From: Pseudanabaena sp. ABRG5-3
GTDB taxonomy: Bacteria > Cyanobacteriota > Cyanobacteriia > Pseudanabaenales > Pseudanabaenaceae
DNA: 64,000 nt
Assembly: GCF_003967015.1 (NCBI RefSeq)
Contig: NZ_AP017560.1
Span: 2,356,001 to 2,420,000, forward strand
Direction: 5' to 3'
A model generated the notes under the pieces. The model saw only the letters and a program-made list of their open reading frames with translations. It was not told the DNA's origin and did no database searches. Numbering within the stretch: the first letter of the stretch is position 1; every line of letters starts with the position of its first letter. A program made the translations under genes and the position numbers. Positions 1 through 7,510 of the stretch are shown here, piece after piece.

Positions 1-1
1 G

Positions 2-85
2 ATCATTGCTGATGTCCGTGAGTTTATTGATTCTAGCAAAGTTTATGATGACATCACTCTTGTGGTGATGAAGCGCAAAATTTAA
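2..85 (+). CDS. C-terminal end of a PP2C/SpoIIE-type serine phosphatase (partial)
   Basis: Only the last 27 codons are inside the window; the gene starts upstream of base 1. The frame ends in a stop at 83-85. The tail contains DDITLVVMK, which is the typical last strand of SpoIIE/RsbU-type PP2C phosphatases, where the aspartates help bind the catalytic metals. These enzymes dephosphorylate serine or threonine on anti-sigma-factor antagonists or other signalling proteins. The call rests on this short motif alone, so the domain set upstream (often GAF, PAS or REC) is unknown. A hairpin follows at 146-190. Confidence 0.6.
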   Translation: MIADVREFIDSSKVYDDITLVVMKRKI

Positions 86-145
86 GAGGAACTTGTTGCT
101 AGATCTAGCCAATAATTACTGAATATTTAGAGCGCTTTGCACCGA

Positions 146-190
146 CTTAAAGCCCAAAGCAACACTTTCAAAAGCTTCTTTGGGCTTAAG
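146..190 (+). terminator. Imperfect hairpin after the PP2C gene
   Basis: Arm CTTAAAGCCCAAAG (146-159) pairs with CTTTGGGCTTAAG (178-190), with one unpaired base in the stem and an 18-base loop. No run of T follows, so termination is plausible but unproven. The rest of 86-327 shows no gene; it must contain the promoter of the efflux operon, which I could not assign. Confidence 0.35.
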
Positions 191-327
191 CATCAACGGG
201 ATGTAGTTGGTAAATGTATTGATGACAATAGGTATTTGTGAACTCAAAGCCCTATCTTGGAAGCTTCACACAAAATAAGTAGCATCAATTAGAATAACCT
301 TAGGAAATACTTGCCATCTTCAATTCT

Positions 328-1653
328 ATGAAAGCTTTTTGGATATTAGCCGCGATCGCTAGCTTGTCAGGTGTAACTGCGAGTTGCACGCAAAACAATA
401 AGGATGCCTCCCAAGCTCAAGTACAGAGCCAAAAACCTGCTGTAGCCGTGGATGTGGCGATCGCAAGTTTAGAGCTACTGGAAGAAGAAAATGAATATAC
501 GGGAACGACTGCACCAATTAGAGAGGTGTCAGTGCGATCGCGTTTGGAAGGACGATTACTAGATTTGAATGTGGATGTTGGCGATCGCGTGGCAACTGGA
601 CAGCCAATCGCCCAATTGGATGATGCAGTTCTATCCGCAACTGTGCTACAGGCAGAAGCGGAAGTTGCAGCAAGGGAATCGGAAGTATCGCAAGCAACCG
701 CCGCAGTGGGTAATGCTCGCGCCCAAGTGGAAAGAGCGAGAGTACAGTACCAGAATGCACAAGCGAATGCGCAGCGCTTCACCCAATTGGCTAAAGAAGG
801 AGCCGTTTCTCCTCAAACTGCCGAGAATGCGATTACTGAAGCGAAAGCTGCTGAACAGTCTTTGCGATCGGCCGAGCAGCAAGTTAGCCTTCAACAGCAA
901 ACCGTGAGCGCTAGTTCCCAAAGGGTTTTAGCTCAGGAAGCCATCAAGCTCAGAGAGCAGGAGCGCCAGTCCTATACAACTATTACATCTCCTATTAATG
1001 GAGTTGTCCTAGAGCGTGTGAGTGAAATTGGCAATCTGCTATTTGCAGGCAATGAAGTTGTCAAGTTAGGAGATTTTAGCCAAGTTAAGGTAATTGTGCT
1101 GATTTCAGAATTAGAGATTGGCAAAATTCGCTTAAATCAATCCGTTAATGTCCGTTTTGACACTTTCCCCGATCAAAAGTTCACGGGAACAGTAAGACGC
1201 ATTTCGCCAGTAGCCGATCCAGTGGCACGATTAATTCCTGTGGAAGTAGTAGTGCCTAATCGAGATGGAAAACTGGGTAGCGGTCAATTAGCGAGAGTGC
1301 AGTTTTCTGGCAAACAGGAACGTCAAATCGCGATCGCAGAAACGGCTCTAGAGGTAGCAGGAAGACCGACTCAAGCGCCTAAAGATGCAAATACCCAAGC
1401 GAAATCGAAAACCGATACCAAGTCTAGCCCTAACGTTAGTGACAGAGGCAAACCCAAAACTGGCACAGTTTTTGTAGTTACGGGCGATCAGAAAGAACCA
1501 AAAGTGTTGGCGCGTAAAGTGACCCTTGGCGATCGCCGTGACGGTAAGGTTGTGATTCTCTCTGGTTTAAAAGAAGGCGATCGCATTGTCGTCAGGAGTG
1601 GTGGCAAGTTACAGGATGGTGATGCTGTCAAGCTGAGCGTGTTATCCCGATAA
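328..1653 (+). CDS. RND efflux system periplasmic adaptor (HlyD/MFP family lipoprotein)
   Basis: This 441-residue protein is the membrane-fusion component of a tripartite efflux pump and links the inner-membrane RND pump to an outer-membrane channel. It starts with a short hydrophobic signal and a cysteine at residue 20 (VTASC), which suggests a lipoprotein, although the lipobox is not a perfect match. Then come a lipoyl/barrel-sandwich half (near residues 60-95, VRSRLEGRLLDLNVDVGDRV), an alpha-helical coiled-coil hairpin rich in Ala, Glu and Gln (about 95-210), the second lipoyl half (TSPINGVVLER), a beta-barrel domain and a C-terminal membrane-proximal domain. A Ser/Lys/Thr-rich insertion lies near residues 350-375. 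The RND pump gene follows 63 bases downstream on the same strand, so the two form an operon. Substrate cannot be told from sequence. Confidence 0.93.
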   Translation: MKAFWILAAIASLSGVTASCTQNNKDASQAQVQSQKPAVAVDVAIASLELLEEENEYTGTTAPIREVSVRSRLEGRLLDLNVDVGDRVATGQPIAQLDDAVLSATVLQAEAEVAARESEVSQATAAVGNARAQVERARVQYQNAQANAQRFTQLAKEGAVSPQTAENAITEAKAAEQSLRSAEQQVSLQQQTVSASSQRVLAQEAIKLREQERQSYTTITSPINGVVLERVSEIGNLLFAGNEVVKLGDFSQVKVIVLISELEIGKIRLNQSVNVRFDTFPDQKFTGTVRRISPVADPVARLIPVEVVVPNRDGKLGSGQLARVQFSGKQERQIAIAETALEVAGRPTQAPKDANTQAKSKTDTKSSPNVSDRGKPKTGTVFVVTGDQKEPKVLARKVTLGDRRDGKVVILSGLKEGDRIVVRSGGKLQDGDAVKLSVLSR

Positions 1654-1697
1654 GTAATGATATCAAGCATTTCGGGCTTTAGATCATTACTTTTTTT
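1653..1697 (+). terminator. Hairpin with T-tract between adaptor and pump genes
   Basis: AGTAATGAT (1653-1661) pairs with ATCATTACT (1683-1691) and is followed directly by seven T residues. It has the form of an intrinsic terminator but sits inside the operon, so it may act as a partial terminator that lowers pump expression relative to adaptor. The stop codon of the adaptor overlaps the first arm. Confidence 0.55.
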
Positions 1698-1716
1698 GAT
1701 TTTTTAAGAGGAAACT

Positions 1717-4700
1717 ATGAGCGAACAGAAATCATCTCATCCCAAACCGACAGGATTTAGTATTAGTGCGATCGCGATTCGGCGACATATTGGCACATTG
1801 ATGCTGACCTTAGCGATTTTTGTGATGGGAGCCTTTTATATCAGCCGTTTGCAGGTGGATTTGCTGCCATCCATCGTTTATCCCCGCATTGGCGTACAGG
1901 TCAATATTCCAGGGATTAGTCCAGAAGTTGCGATCACGGAAGTTACCAAACCCCTCGAAGAATCTCTAGCTTTGACGGAAGGAGTGAATCAAATTTTTTC
2001 GCGTACCCGTGAAGGGCAAGTGCGGGTAGATTTGTTTTTTGAGGTAGGTAGTAACGTCGAGCAGGCGCTCAATAATACTGTTGCTAGTTTTAATCGAGGT
2101 CGCAGTCAACTACCAGACAATATCGAAGATGCGCGGATTTTCAAATTTGATCCATCCCAGTTCCCCATCTACGAATTTGCGCTCACATCACCTTCCCTCT
2201 CCCTCACAGAGTTACGTCTATTTGCCGATGAGGAATTGGGGCGTGAATTAGCGATCGTGCCGGGGGTAGCAGGAATTGATGTGGTTGGTGGTGTGAGAGA
2301 AGAGGTACAGGTTAATCTCGATCTCAAGCGTCTGCAAGCCGTTGGTGTAAATATTGATGATGTCTTAAAGGCTTTACGCGATCGCAATATTGATATTTCA
2401 GGCGGACGCTTGCGCGATGGCACTGTCGAACCACTTACCCGTGCAGTTGGCAAATTTCGCAATGCTAAAGAACTAGAAAACTTATCTTTTACGGTGCGTA
2501 GTGGCAGTGCCACAGCTCCGCCGAGACAAGTCTATTTGCGCGACTTTGCCGAAATAGTGGATGGGACTGAGGAGCAACGGGTATTTACTTCCCTCAATGG
2601 ACAGGCTGCTGTAAGAGTGCTAGTGACCAAACAGCCCGATGCGAACACGATTGAGGTCGTCGATCGCGTTACGGCAAAAATCACCGCTCTCCAAGAGAGT
2701 GGCGCAATTCCCAGTGATGCAATTATTACGGCAACCTTGGATGAATCTAAGTTAATTCGTGCTTCCATTGCGAACGTAGCCTCTTCAGGAATCTTGGGGG
2801 CGATTTTAGCAGGGACAGCCGTGTTGCTCTTTCTCGGTTCGATCCGCCAAACCTTGATTATTAGCCTCGCTATTCCCCTCGCGACCCTTGCCTCGATTAT
2901 TGCGATGGGCATTTTCGGATTTTCGATGAACCTATTCAGTTTAGGTGGTTTAGCTCTAGGTGTGGGTGGTGTTGTAGACTGCTCGATCGTCATGCTAGAC
3001 AACATCATCAATGGTTTGGAACGCAATCGCAAAAATCATGGATTGCAAGATACGATCGCCCAAGCCCAAGTTAGCAGTTCTGAAATCGAATCAGCACTAG
3101 TTGCCTCTACGAGTACCAACCTCGTGGTTATTTTCCCCTTCTTATTACTCGGTGGATTTCTCTCACTGCTCTTCAATCAATTGATTCTCACGATTAGTTT
3201 TGGGAATATTGCGGCGATCGCGATCGCCATTACCGTCGTTCCAATGATTGCCTCACGCTTGTTAGGTATCCCTTGGTCGAGTCGGTTGAATGAAACTTGG
3301 TTTATGCGCGGATTTCAGCAGAGATTTGTGGCTGCAACATTAGGCTATGCAGGATTTCTCGCTAGAATCGTCCATTATCGCCTGTGGGTGGTGATTGCCG
3401 TATTTGCGCTCCTTGGTGGTGGTGGCTTCTTAATGGGTAGACAACTGCCCCAAGAGATCATTCCACAGGTAAAAACAGGTGATGTCAGCTTAAATGCTCA
3501 ATTCCCCGCAGGTACAACCCTTGCGACTAATCGCCAAGTCATGGAAATGGTGGACGACATTCTGATGAAGCAGCCTGAAACTGCTTACTCCTTTACCACG
3601 ATCGGTGGTGGTTCCTTTGGTAATAACGTAACTAGTAACCCTTTACGCAGTGGCAGCACCATTACCCTCAAACCAAATGCTGATCTGGCGGGCTTTATCA
3701 GTCGTGTCAATCGCGAAATCAGCAAATTAAATCTGGCAGGTGTGAGAATCAGGGTTAACCCCGGACAAGTACGCGGCATTATCGTCAATAATTCCCCGAT
3801 ACCACGCACGGATATTGACGTGATTTTACAGGGTTCTAATCCTGAAACCCTAGCTCAGGCAGGTGCGGAAATTCTCAGCGCTTTAGAAAAAGGTGTGAAG
3901 GGGGCAAACTTCCGTCCTGATACCGATGCCCGTCAGCCCGAAGTGCAAATTTTACCTGACTGGGAACGTTTACAAGCATTAGGACTATCCACGCAATCCA
4001 TCGGTTCTACTCTGCAAACTGCGATTACAGGTTCTGTGCCGACCCAGTTACAAAGAGGCGATCGCTTAGTTGATGTGCTTGTCCAACTCGATCCCGAATC
4101 GCGCAAGAATGCCTCGCAATTGCAGCAAGTTCCTCTCTTTGTGAACAATAACCGTCCTGTCCGCCTTGCGGATGTTTCTACTATCCGTGAAGGGCTTGCC
4201 CCTGGAGAAATTCAACGCATCAACCAGCGTCAGGTGTTCTTGATTCTCGGTAGTCTGGAACGTGGCACAAGTCTCAGCGATGCGCTCAAGCAAACGGAAG
4301 ATGTGATTGCGGCGATCGATCTACCCGATGGCGTAGTAGTTTTACCTAGTACCGCCAAACAAGCAAATGACAATCTCTCCAAAGCCTTTGGGGTCTTAGG
4401 TGTACTCGCTTCCTTCTTAGTATTTGTGGTGATGGCAGTTCAGTACAACTCGCTGATCGATCCCTTGGTAATTATGCTGACAATTCCCCTTGCTCTTGCT
4501 GGTGGCATCGTCGGGCTATATGTCACCAATAGCTCGATCAATGTGATGGTGGTGATCGGTGTGATTCTGCTGGTGGGGATTGTGGTGAACAATGCGATCG
4601 TCATGGTCGAGTTCGCGAACCAATTGCGCGAGGAGCAGAAATGCAGCCGCATTCAAGCAATCCTCCAAGCTGCGCCAATGCGTTTACGTCCCATCCTGAT

Positions 4701-4917
4701 GACCACAATTACAACGGTAGTTGGCGCTTTTCCTCTGGCTCTCGGTGGCGGCGAGGGTGGCGAATTCCTCCAACCATTGGGAATCGTCACTTTCTCTGGT
4801 TTAGCCCTTGCAACAATTTTGACACTATTCATAATTCCCTGCTTCTATGTGCTTCTGCACGAGTTAAGTTGGGCGAAGGTGAAGAAGCTAGTACCAGTAA
4901 GAATTACATCTCGTTAG
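1717..4917 (+). CDS. RND-family efflux pump, inner-membrane permease (HAE1/AcrB-like)
   Basis: The 1066-residue protein has the full RND architecture: TM1 near residues 25-45, a large periplasmic porter loop, TM2-TM6 (about 345-520), a second porter loop and TM7-TM12 (about 885-1050). It is a proton-driven exporter that works with the preceding adaptor. The start is supported by AAGAGGA seven bases before ATG. Two acidic residues are present in TM4 (D421 and D428 in GGVVDCSIVMLDN). At the place of the TM10 lysine of AcrB (K940) this protein has Asn (N958 in GIVVNNAIVMVEF), so the proton-relay residues differ from the E. coli model. No outer-membrane TolC-like gene is adjacent. Substrate is unknown. 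Confidence 0.94.
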   Translation: MSEQKSSHPKPTGFSISAIAIRRHIGTLMLTLAIFVMGAFYISRLQVDLLPSIVYPRIGVQVNIPGISPEVAITEVTKPLEESLALTEGVNQIFSRTREGQVRVDLFFEVGSNVEQALNNTVASFNRGRSQLPDNIEDARIFKFDPSQFPIYEFALTSPSLSLTELRLFADEELGRELAIVPGVAGIDVVGGVREEVQVNLDLKRLQAVGVNIDDVLKALRDRNIDISGGRLRDGTVEPLTRAVGKFRNAKELENLSFTVRSGSATAPPRQVYLRDFAEIVDGTEEQRVFTSLNGQAAVRVLVTKQPDANTIEVVDRVTAKITALQESGAIPSDAIITATLDESKLIRASIANVASSGILGAILAGTAVLLFLGSIRQTLIISLAIPLATLASIIAMGIFGFSMNLFSLGGLALGVGGVVDCSIVMLDNIINGLERNRKNHGLQDTIAQAQVSSSEIESALVASTSTNLVVIFPFLLLGGFLSLLFNQLILTISFGNIAAIAIAITVVPMIASRLLGIPWSSRLNETWFMRGFQQRFVAATLGYAGFLARIVHYRLWVVIAVFALLGGGGFLMGRQLPQEIIPQVKTGDVSLNAQFPAGTTLATNRQVMEMVDDILMKQPETAYSFTTIGGGSFGNNVTSNPLRSGSTITLKPNADLAGFISRVNREISKLNLAGVRIRVNPGQVRGIIVNNSPIPRTDIDVILQGSNPETLAQAGAEILSALEKGVKGANFRPDTDARQPEVQILPDWERLQALGLSTQSIGSTLQTAITGSVPTQLQRGDRLVDVLVQLDPESRKNASQLQQVPLFVNNNRPVRLADVSTIREGLAPGEIQRINQRQVFLILGSLERGTSLSDALKQTEDVIAAIDLPDGVVVLPSTAKQANDNLSKAFGVLGVLASFLVFVVMAVQYNSLIDPLVIMLTIPLALAGGIVGLYVTNSSINVMVVIGVILLVGIVVNNAIVMVEFANQLREEQKCSRIQAILQAAPMRLRPILMTTITTVVGAFPLALGGGEGGEFLQPLGIVTFSGLALATILTLFIIPCFYVLLHELSWAKVKKLVPVRITSR

Positions 4918-4954
4918 ATCTAAACAGCCTCGCGAAGCGAGGCTGTTTAGATCT
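4916..4954. terminator. Perfect triloop palindrome overlapping the stop of the RND gene
   Basis: Two 18-base arms (4916-4933 and 4937-4954) are exact reverse complements around a GAA centre; the core is GCGAAGC. The arm includes the last two bases of the stop codon of the pump gene. On the other side it touches the end of the decayed Uma2 gene on the minus strand, so it could end transcription in both directions. No T-run follows. Confidence 0.6.
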
Positions 4955-5236
4955 AACAATGCAAGGTTTGCAGCCATAATCGAAATTCTCTTCTTAAAAC
5001 ATTCATTGGTGTATCTTTACTTTTCTCTAAAAATAAGGAAATACCTTCAATAACTGGAATCGATGGGAAAGCTTTACTGATTGGGAATTGAGATATTGAC
5101 CATCCTCAAATAGACTAATCTCTAATTTCCCATTTCTATATCGCCAGATTTCAGGTTCTTGCCAGTTAATATTTTCAAGGGTGACTCGTTGACCTTGGTT
5201 GAGCTGGATTTGAGCGATCGCAATTTTGACTGGCAT
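4953..5236 (-). pseudogene. Decayed Uma2-family gene: internal deletion plus frameshift
   Basis: Reading on the minus strand from ATG at 5236 gives a start typical of Uma2 (DUF820) proteins, with GQRVTLENINWQE near residues 15-27. The text then jumps directly to PEIWRYRNGKLEIS, which in full-length Uma2 proteins lies near the C-terminus. The roughly 120-residue core that carries the nuclease residues is therefore missing. The frame closes at 5027. A one-base shift in a run of T restores a continuation EKSKDTPMNVLRREF to a stop at 4953-4955, as expected for a Uma2 tail. The locus is best read as a remnant. The open part (5027-5236, 69 codons) could still be translated but would lack the catalytic fold. 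Confidence 0.65.
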
Positions 5237-5272
5237 GATAACAATCTCAAGTTGATCAATATCGATTCTATA

Positions 5273-5317
5273 CCAAGAGATGAGGGGCGGCGCGAAGCGC
5301 CGCCCCTCATCTCTTGG
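5273..5317. repeat. Perfect triloop palindrome with GCGAAGC core
   Basis: Arms of 21 bases (5273-5293, 5297-5317) are exact reverse complements around GAA, and TTTTT follows on the plus strand. It lies between the Uma2 remnant and the photolyase gene, upstream of both, so it is not obviously a terminator of either. The core GGCGCGAAGCGCC recurs at 48655 and 57425. Confidence 0.65.
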
Positions 5318-5395
5318 TTTTTATTAGTTGTGCGATATCAAGGAAATTTTTGATTAATAATGGTGAAGTGCAAATATGTAGACCTGTAGATAGTT

Positions 5396-6871
5396 ATGCC
5401 TCAAATAGCCAGTAACTCTGGAAAAAATCGTGAAATATTATCGGAACCGATTGCTTTAGTCTGGCATCGGCGCGATTTACGAATTGATGACAATCCTGCA
5501 CTGAGTGAGGCGATCGCACAGGTTGGGGATCGAGGCAAAGTGCTAGGGCTATTTATTTTCGATCCTGATATTCTCGATGATGGCGTGACCGAGGGCAGCA
5601 AGGTTGACTTTATGCTCGGTTGTTTGCGCGAGTTGCAGGCTAACTATCGACGTTTGGGCAGCGAATTGCTATTTATGTATGGGCAACCCGTTCAATCGAT
5701 TCGTGAACTAGCGAAAGCAATTAATGCAAGCCATGTCTTTTTTAACCAAGATGTCGAACCCTTTGCGATTAAACGCGATCGCGAAGCAACTCAGGTTTTG
5801 CAGGAACTAGGCGTGCAGGTTCAGAGTTTTGTCGATATTGGGTTGATTGCGCCCGATGCGATCGCTACGCAATCAGGAGAACCCTACAAGGTCTACACCC
5901 CCTTTTGGCGCAATTGGCAAAGTAAACCTAAACCACAGCCCTTGGCAACACCTCAAAAATTAACAGGTCTAGCCAGTTATGAGAATCTGCCTGTAATTCC
6001 CTTACCAAGTTTACGAGAACTGAAATTTATTAATGACATCACCCTACCCAAAGCAGGTGAAGCCGCCGCATTAGCGCTACTAGAAACCTTTTGTGATGGT
6101 AATGGAATTTTGCGTTATCAAACGGAACGTGATTTTCCTGCCCATGCAGGGACATCGACCTTGAGTCCCCATTTGCGCTTCGGGACAGTGGGGATTAGAA
6201 GAGTATGGGAAAAAGCGATCGCGGCTGAGCAACTAGTGCGTAGTGAAGAGGAAGCGGCAGGAATTACTACATGGAAACAGGAACTAGCATGGCGGGAATT
6301 TTACCAGCATGTTCTCTTTTACTTCCCTGAACTAGAAACAGGAGCCTATCGCCCCCAGATGCGGAACTTCCCTTGGGATGATGACGAAGAGAAGTTTACT
6401 GCATGGTGTGAGGGACGCACAGGCTATCCGATTGTCGATGCTGCAATGCGGCAACTGAATCAAACAGGCTGGATGCACAATCGTTGTCGGATGATTGTCG
6501 CTAGTTTCTTAACTAAGGATTTGATAATTAATTGGCAATGGGGTGAACGCTATTTTATGCAGAAATTGCTAGATGGTGACTTAGCCGCAAATAATGGTGG
6601 TTGGCAATGGAGTGCCTCTAGTGGTATGGACCCCAAGCCTTTGCGAATTTTTAATCCTGCATCACAAGCCCGCAAGTACGATCCAGAAGGTGAATATATT
6701 TTGCGGTGGTTGCCTGAGTTGCAGGGCTTGACTACGGCAGAGTTGCTAAGTGGGAATATTCCACCGCATCAATGCAAAAGGCGTGATTATCCACTACCGA
6801 TTGTGGATCACAATGTTCAGCAGCAAAGATTCAAAAAGATTTATCAGGATTGCAAGGTTTTTCAAAACTAA
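5396..6871 (+). CDS. phr: Deoxyribodipyrimidine photolyase (class I CPD photolyase)
   Basis: The 491-residue length fits class I cyclobutane pyrimidine dimer photolyases, flavoproteins that repair UV dimers using light. The N-terminal alpha/beta antenna domain is seen as LVWHRRDLRIDDNPAL (about residues 22-37). The C-terminal FAD domain contains GNGILRYQTERDFPAHAGTSTLSPHLRFG, TWKQELAWREFYQHVL, MHNRCRMIVASFLTKDLI and NNGGWQWSASSGMDPKPLRIFNP blocks, which are strongly conserved in the family. The tryptophan-rich NGGWQWSAS segment is part of the electron-transfer path. The antenna could be 8-HDF, as in Synechococcus photolyase, but this cannot be decided here. The gene stands alone and ends within a long palindrome (6853-6907). 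DASH cryptochrome is a less likely alternative. Confidence 0.93.
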   Translation: MPQIASNSGKNREILSEPIALVWHRRDLRIDDNPALSEAIAQVGDRGKVLGLFIFDPDILDDGVTEGSKVDFMLGCLRELQANYRRLGSELLFMYGQPVQSIRELAKAINASHVFFNQDVEPFAIKRDREATQVLQELGVQVQSFVDIGLIAPDAIATQSGEPYKVYTPFWRNWQSKPKPQPLATPQKLTGLASYENLPVIPLPSLRELKFINDITLPKAGEAAALALLETFCDGNGILRYQTERDFPAHAGTSTLSPHLRFGTVGIRRVWEKAIAAEQLVRSEEEAAGITTWKQELAWREFYQHVLFYFPELETGAYRPQMRNFPWDDDEEKFTAWCEGRTGYPIVDAAMRQLNQTGWMHNRCRMIVASFLTKDLIINWQWGERYFMQKLLDGDLAANNGGWQWSASSGMDPKPLRIFNPASQARKYDPEGEYILRWLPELQGLTTAELLSGNIPPHQCKRRDYPLPIVDHNVQQQRFKKIYQDCKVFQN

Positions 6872-6907
6872 AAATGGCTACGCCATTTTTAGTTTTGAAA
6901 AACCTTG
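6853..6907. terminator. 26-bp perfect palindrome that includes the end of the photolyase gene
   Basis: Arm 6853-6878 contains the last codons and stop of phr and is copied exactly in reverse complement at 6882-6907 around a TAC centre. It can form a strong hairpin at the mRNA 3' end. The second arm must have been derived from the coding end, since this sequence is gene-specific. Confidence 0.65.
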
Positions 6908-6962
6908 CTGGGTTTGTTTTTTAATCCACGAAGGGGTAACAACTCTTTCGTAAATTGGTATA

Positions 6963-7007
6963 GAAAAAAGAAGCAGCCTTTGTGTCACGGCACAAAGACT
7001 GCTTCTT
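6963..7007 (-). terminator. Intrinsic terminator of the cNMP-binding protein gene
   Basis: On the minus strand, just after the stop at 7010-7012, a 17-base stem (7007-6991 with 6984-6968, one G-T type mismatch) is followed by a T-run at 6967-6963. This is a classical Rho-independent terminator for the two-gene minus-strand operon 10561-7010. Confidence 0.75.
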
Positions 7008-7009
7008 TA

Positions 7010-7507
7010 CTAAATCACGGACTGCTTATAAGCTTCTAACTTCTTAAGTTCTTCACTTAGTTTACTAATCTGTTCATTTTGCGTATTAATTTGCCCATTT
7101 TGAACACGAATGCGGCGAGATAGCATCCGAATAATATTTACGGCAATATCAGGGGTCTCATCGATCGCTTCATATAGTTGTTGTTGTGTTAGTACCAGAC
7201 AATCACAATTAGTAATCGCTGTCACAGAAGCTGATCGTGGCTCTGCATCAAACAAAGACATTTCCCCAAAGCAATTGCCCTTGTCTAGAACCGCTAAATC
7301 TTTTTTATCATCTATATGTACTCGCACCTTACCCGCAACCACAATATAAAGCGATCGCCCTTCTTGACCTTTAGCAAAAATCATTTTGCTGGGTGGATAC
7401 GACACCTCATTCATGATCGAAGCTAGGCGTACCAAAAAATCATCCCGTAACTCCTTGAAGATCGGAACGCCCCTGACCAATAACAGCCGATCAATACTGG
7501 TTAGCAT
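7010..7507 (-). CDS. Cyclic-nucleotide-binding domain protein with C-terminal coiled coil
   Basis: This 165-residue protein is almost entirely one CRP-like cNMP-binding domain (about residues 8-130). The phosphate-binding cassette is seen as KGNCFGEMSLFDAEPRSASVTA, with the Gly-Glu and Arg that normally bind cAMP or cGMP. There is no DNA-binding helix-turn-helix; instead the C-terminus (INTQNEQISKLSEELKKLE) is a short coiled coil, so it probably works by dimerising or by binding a partner. It starts three bases after the stop of the transporter/HEAT gene with a good ribosome site (GGGGAG at 7517-7522, nine bases before ATG), so the two are surely co-transcribed. It probably acts as a regulatory subunit of that membrane protein. 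Confidence 0.85.
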   Translation of the reverse strand: MLTSIDRLLLVRGVPIFKELRDDFLVRLASIMNEVSYPPSKMIFAKGQEGRSLYIVVAGKVRVHIDDKKDLAVLDKGNCFGEMSLFDAEPRSASVTAITNCDCLVLTQQQLYEAIDETPDIAVNIIRMLSRRIRVQNGQINTQNEQISKLSEELKKLEAYKQSVI

Positions 7508-7510
7508 TGC

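Noticed and set aside
1653-1716. Riboswitch between adaptor and pump genes
   Set aside because: Only one simple stem with T-tract is present; no conserved aptamer sequence is seen in 63 bases.
2532-3032. A 166-codon minus-strand frame inside the RND gene
   Set aside because: The plus-strand RND protein is continuous and conserved here; the antisense text has no family features.
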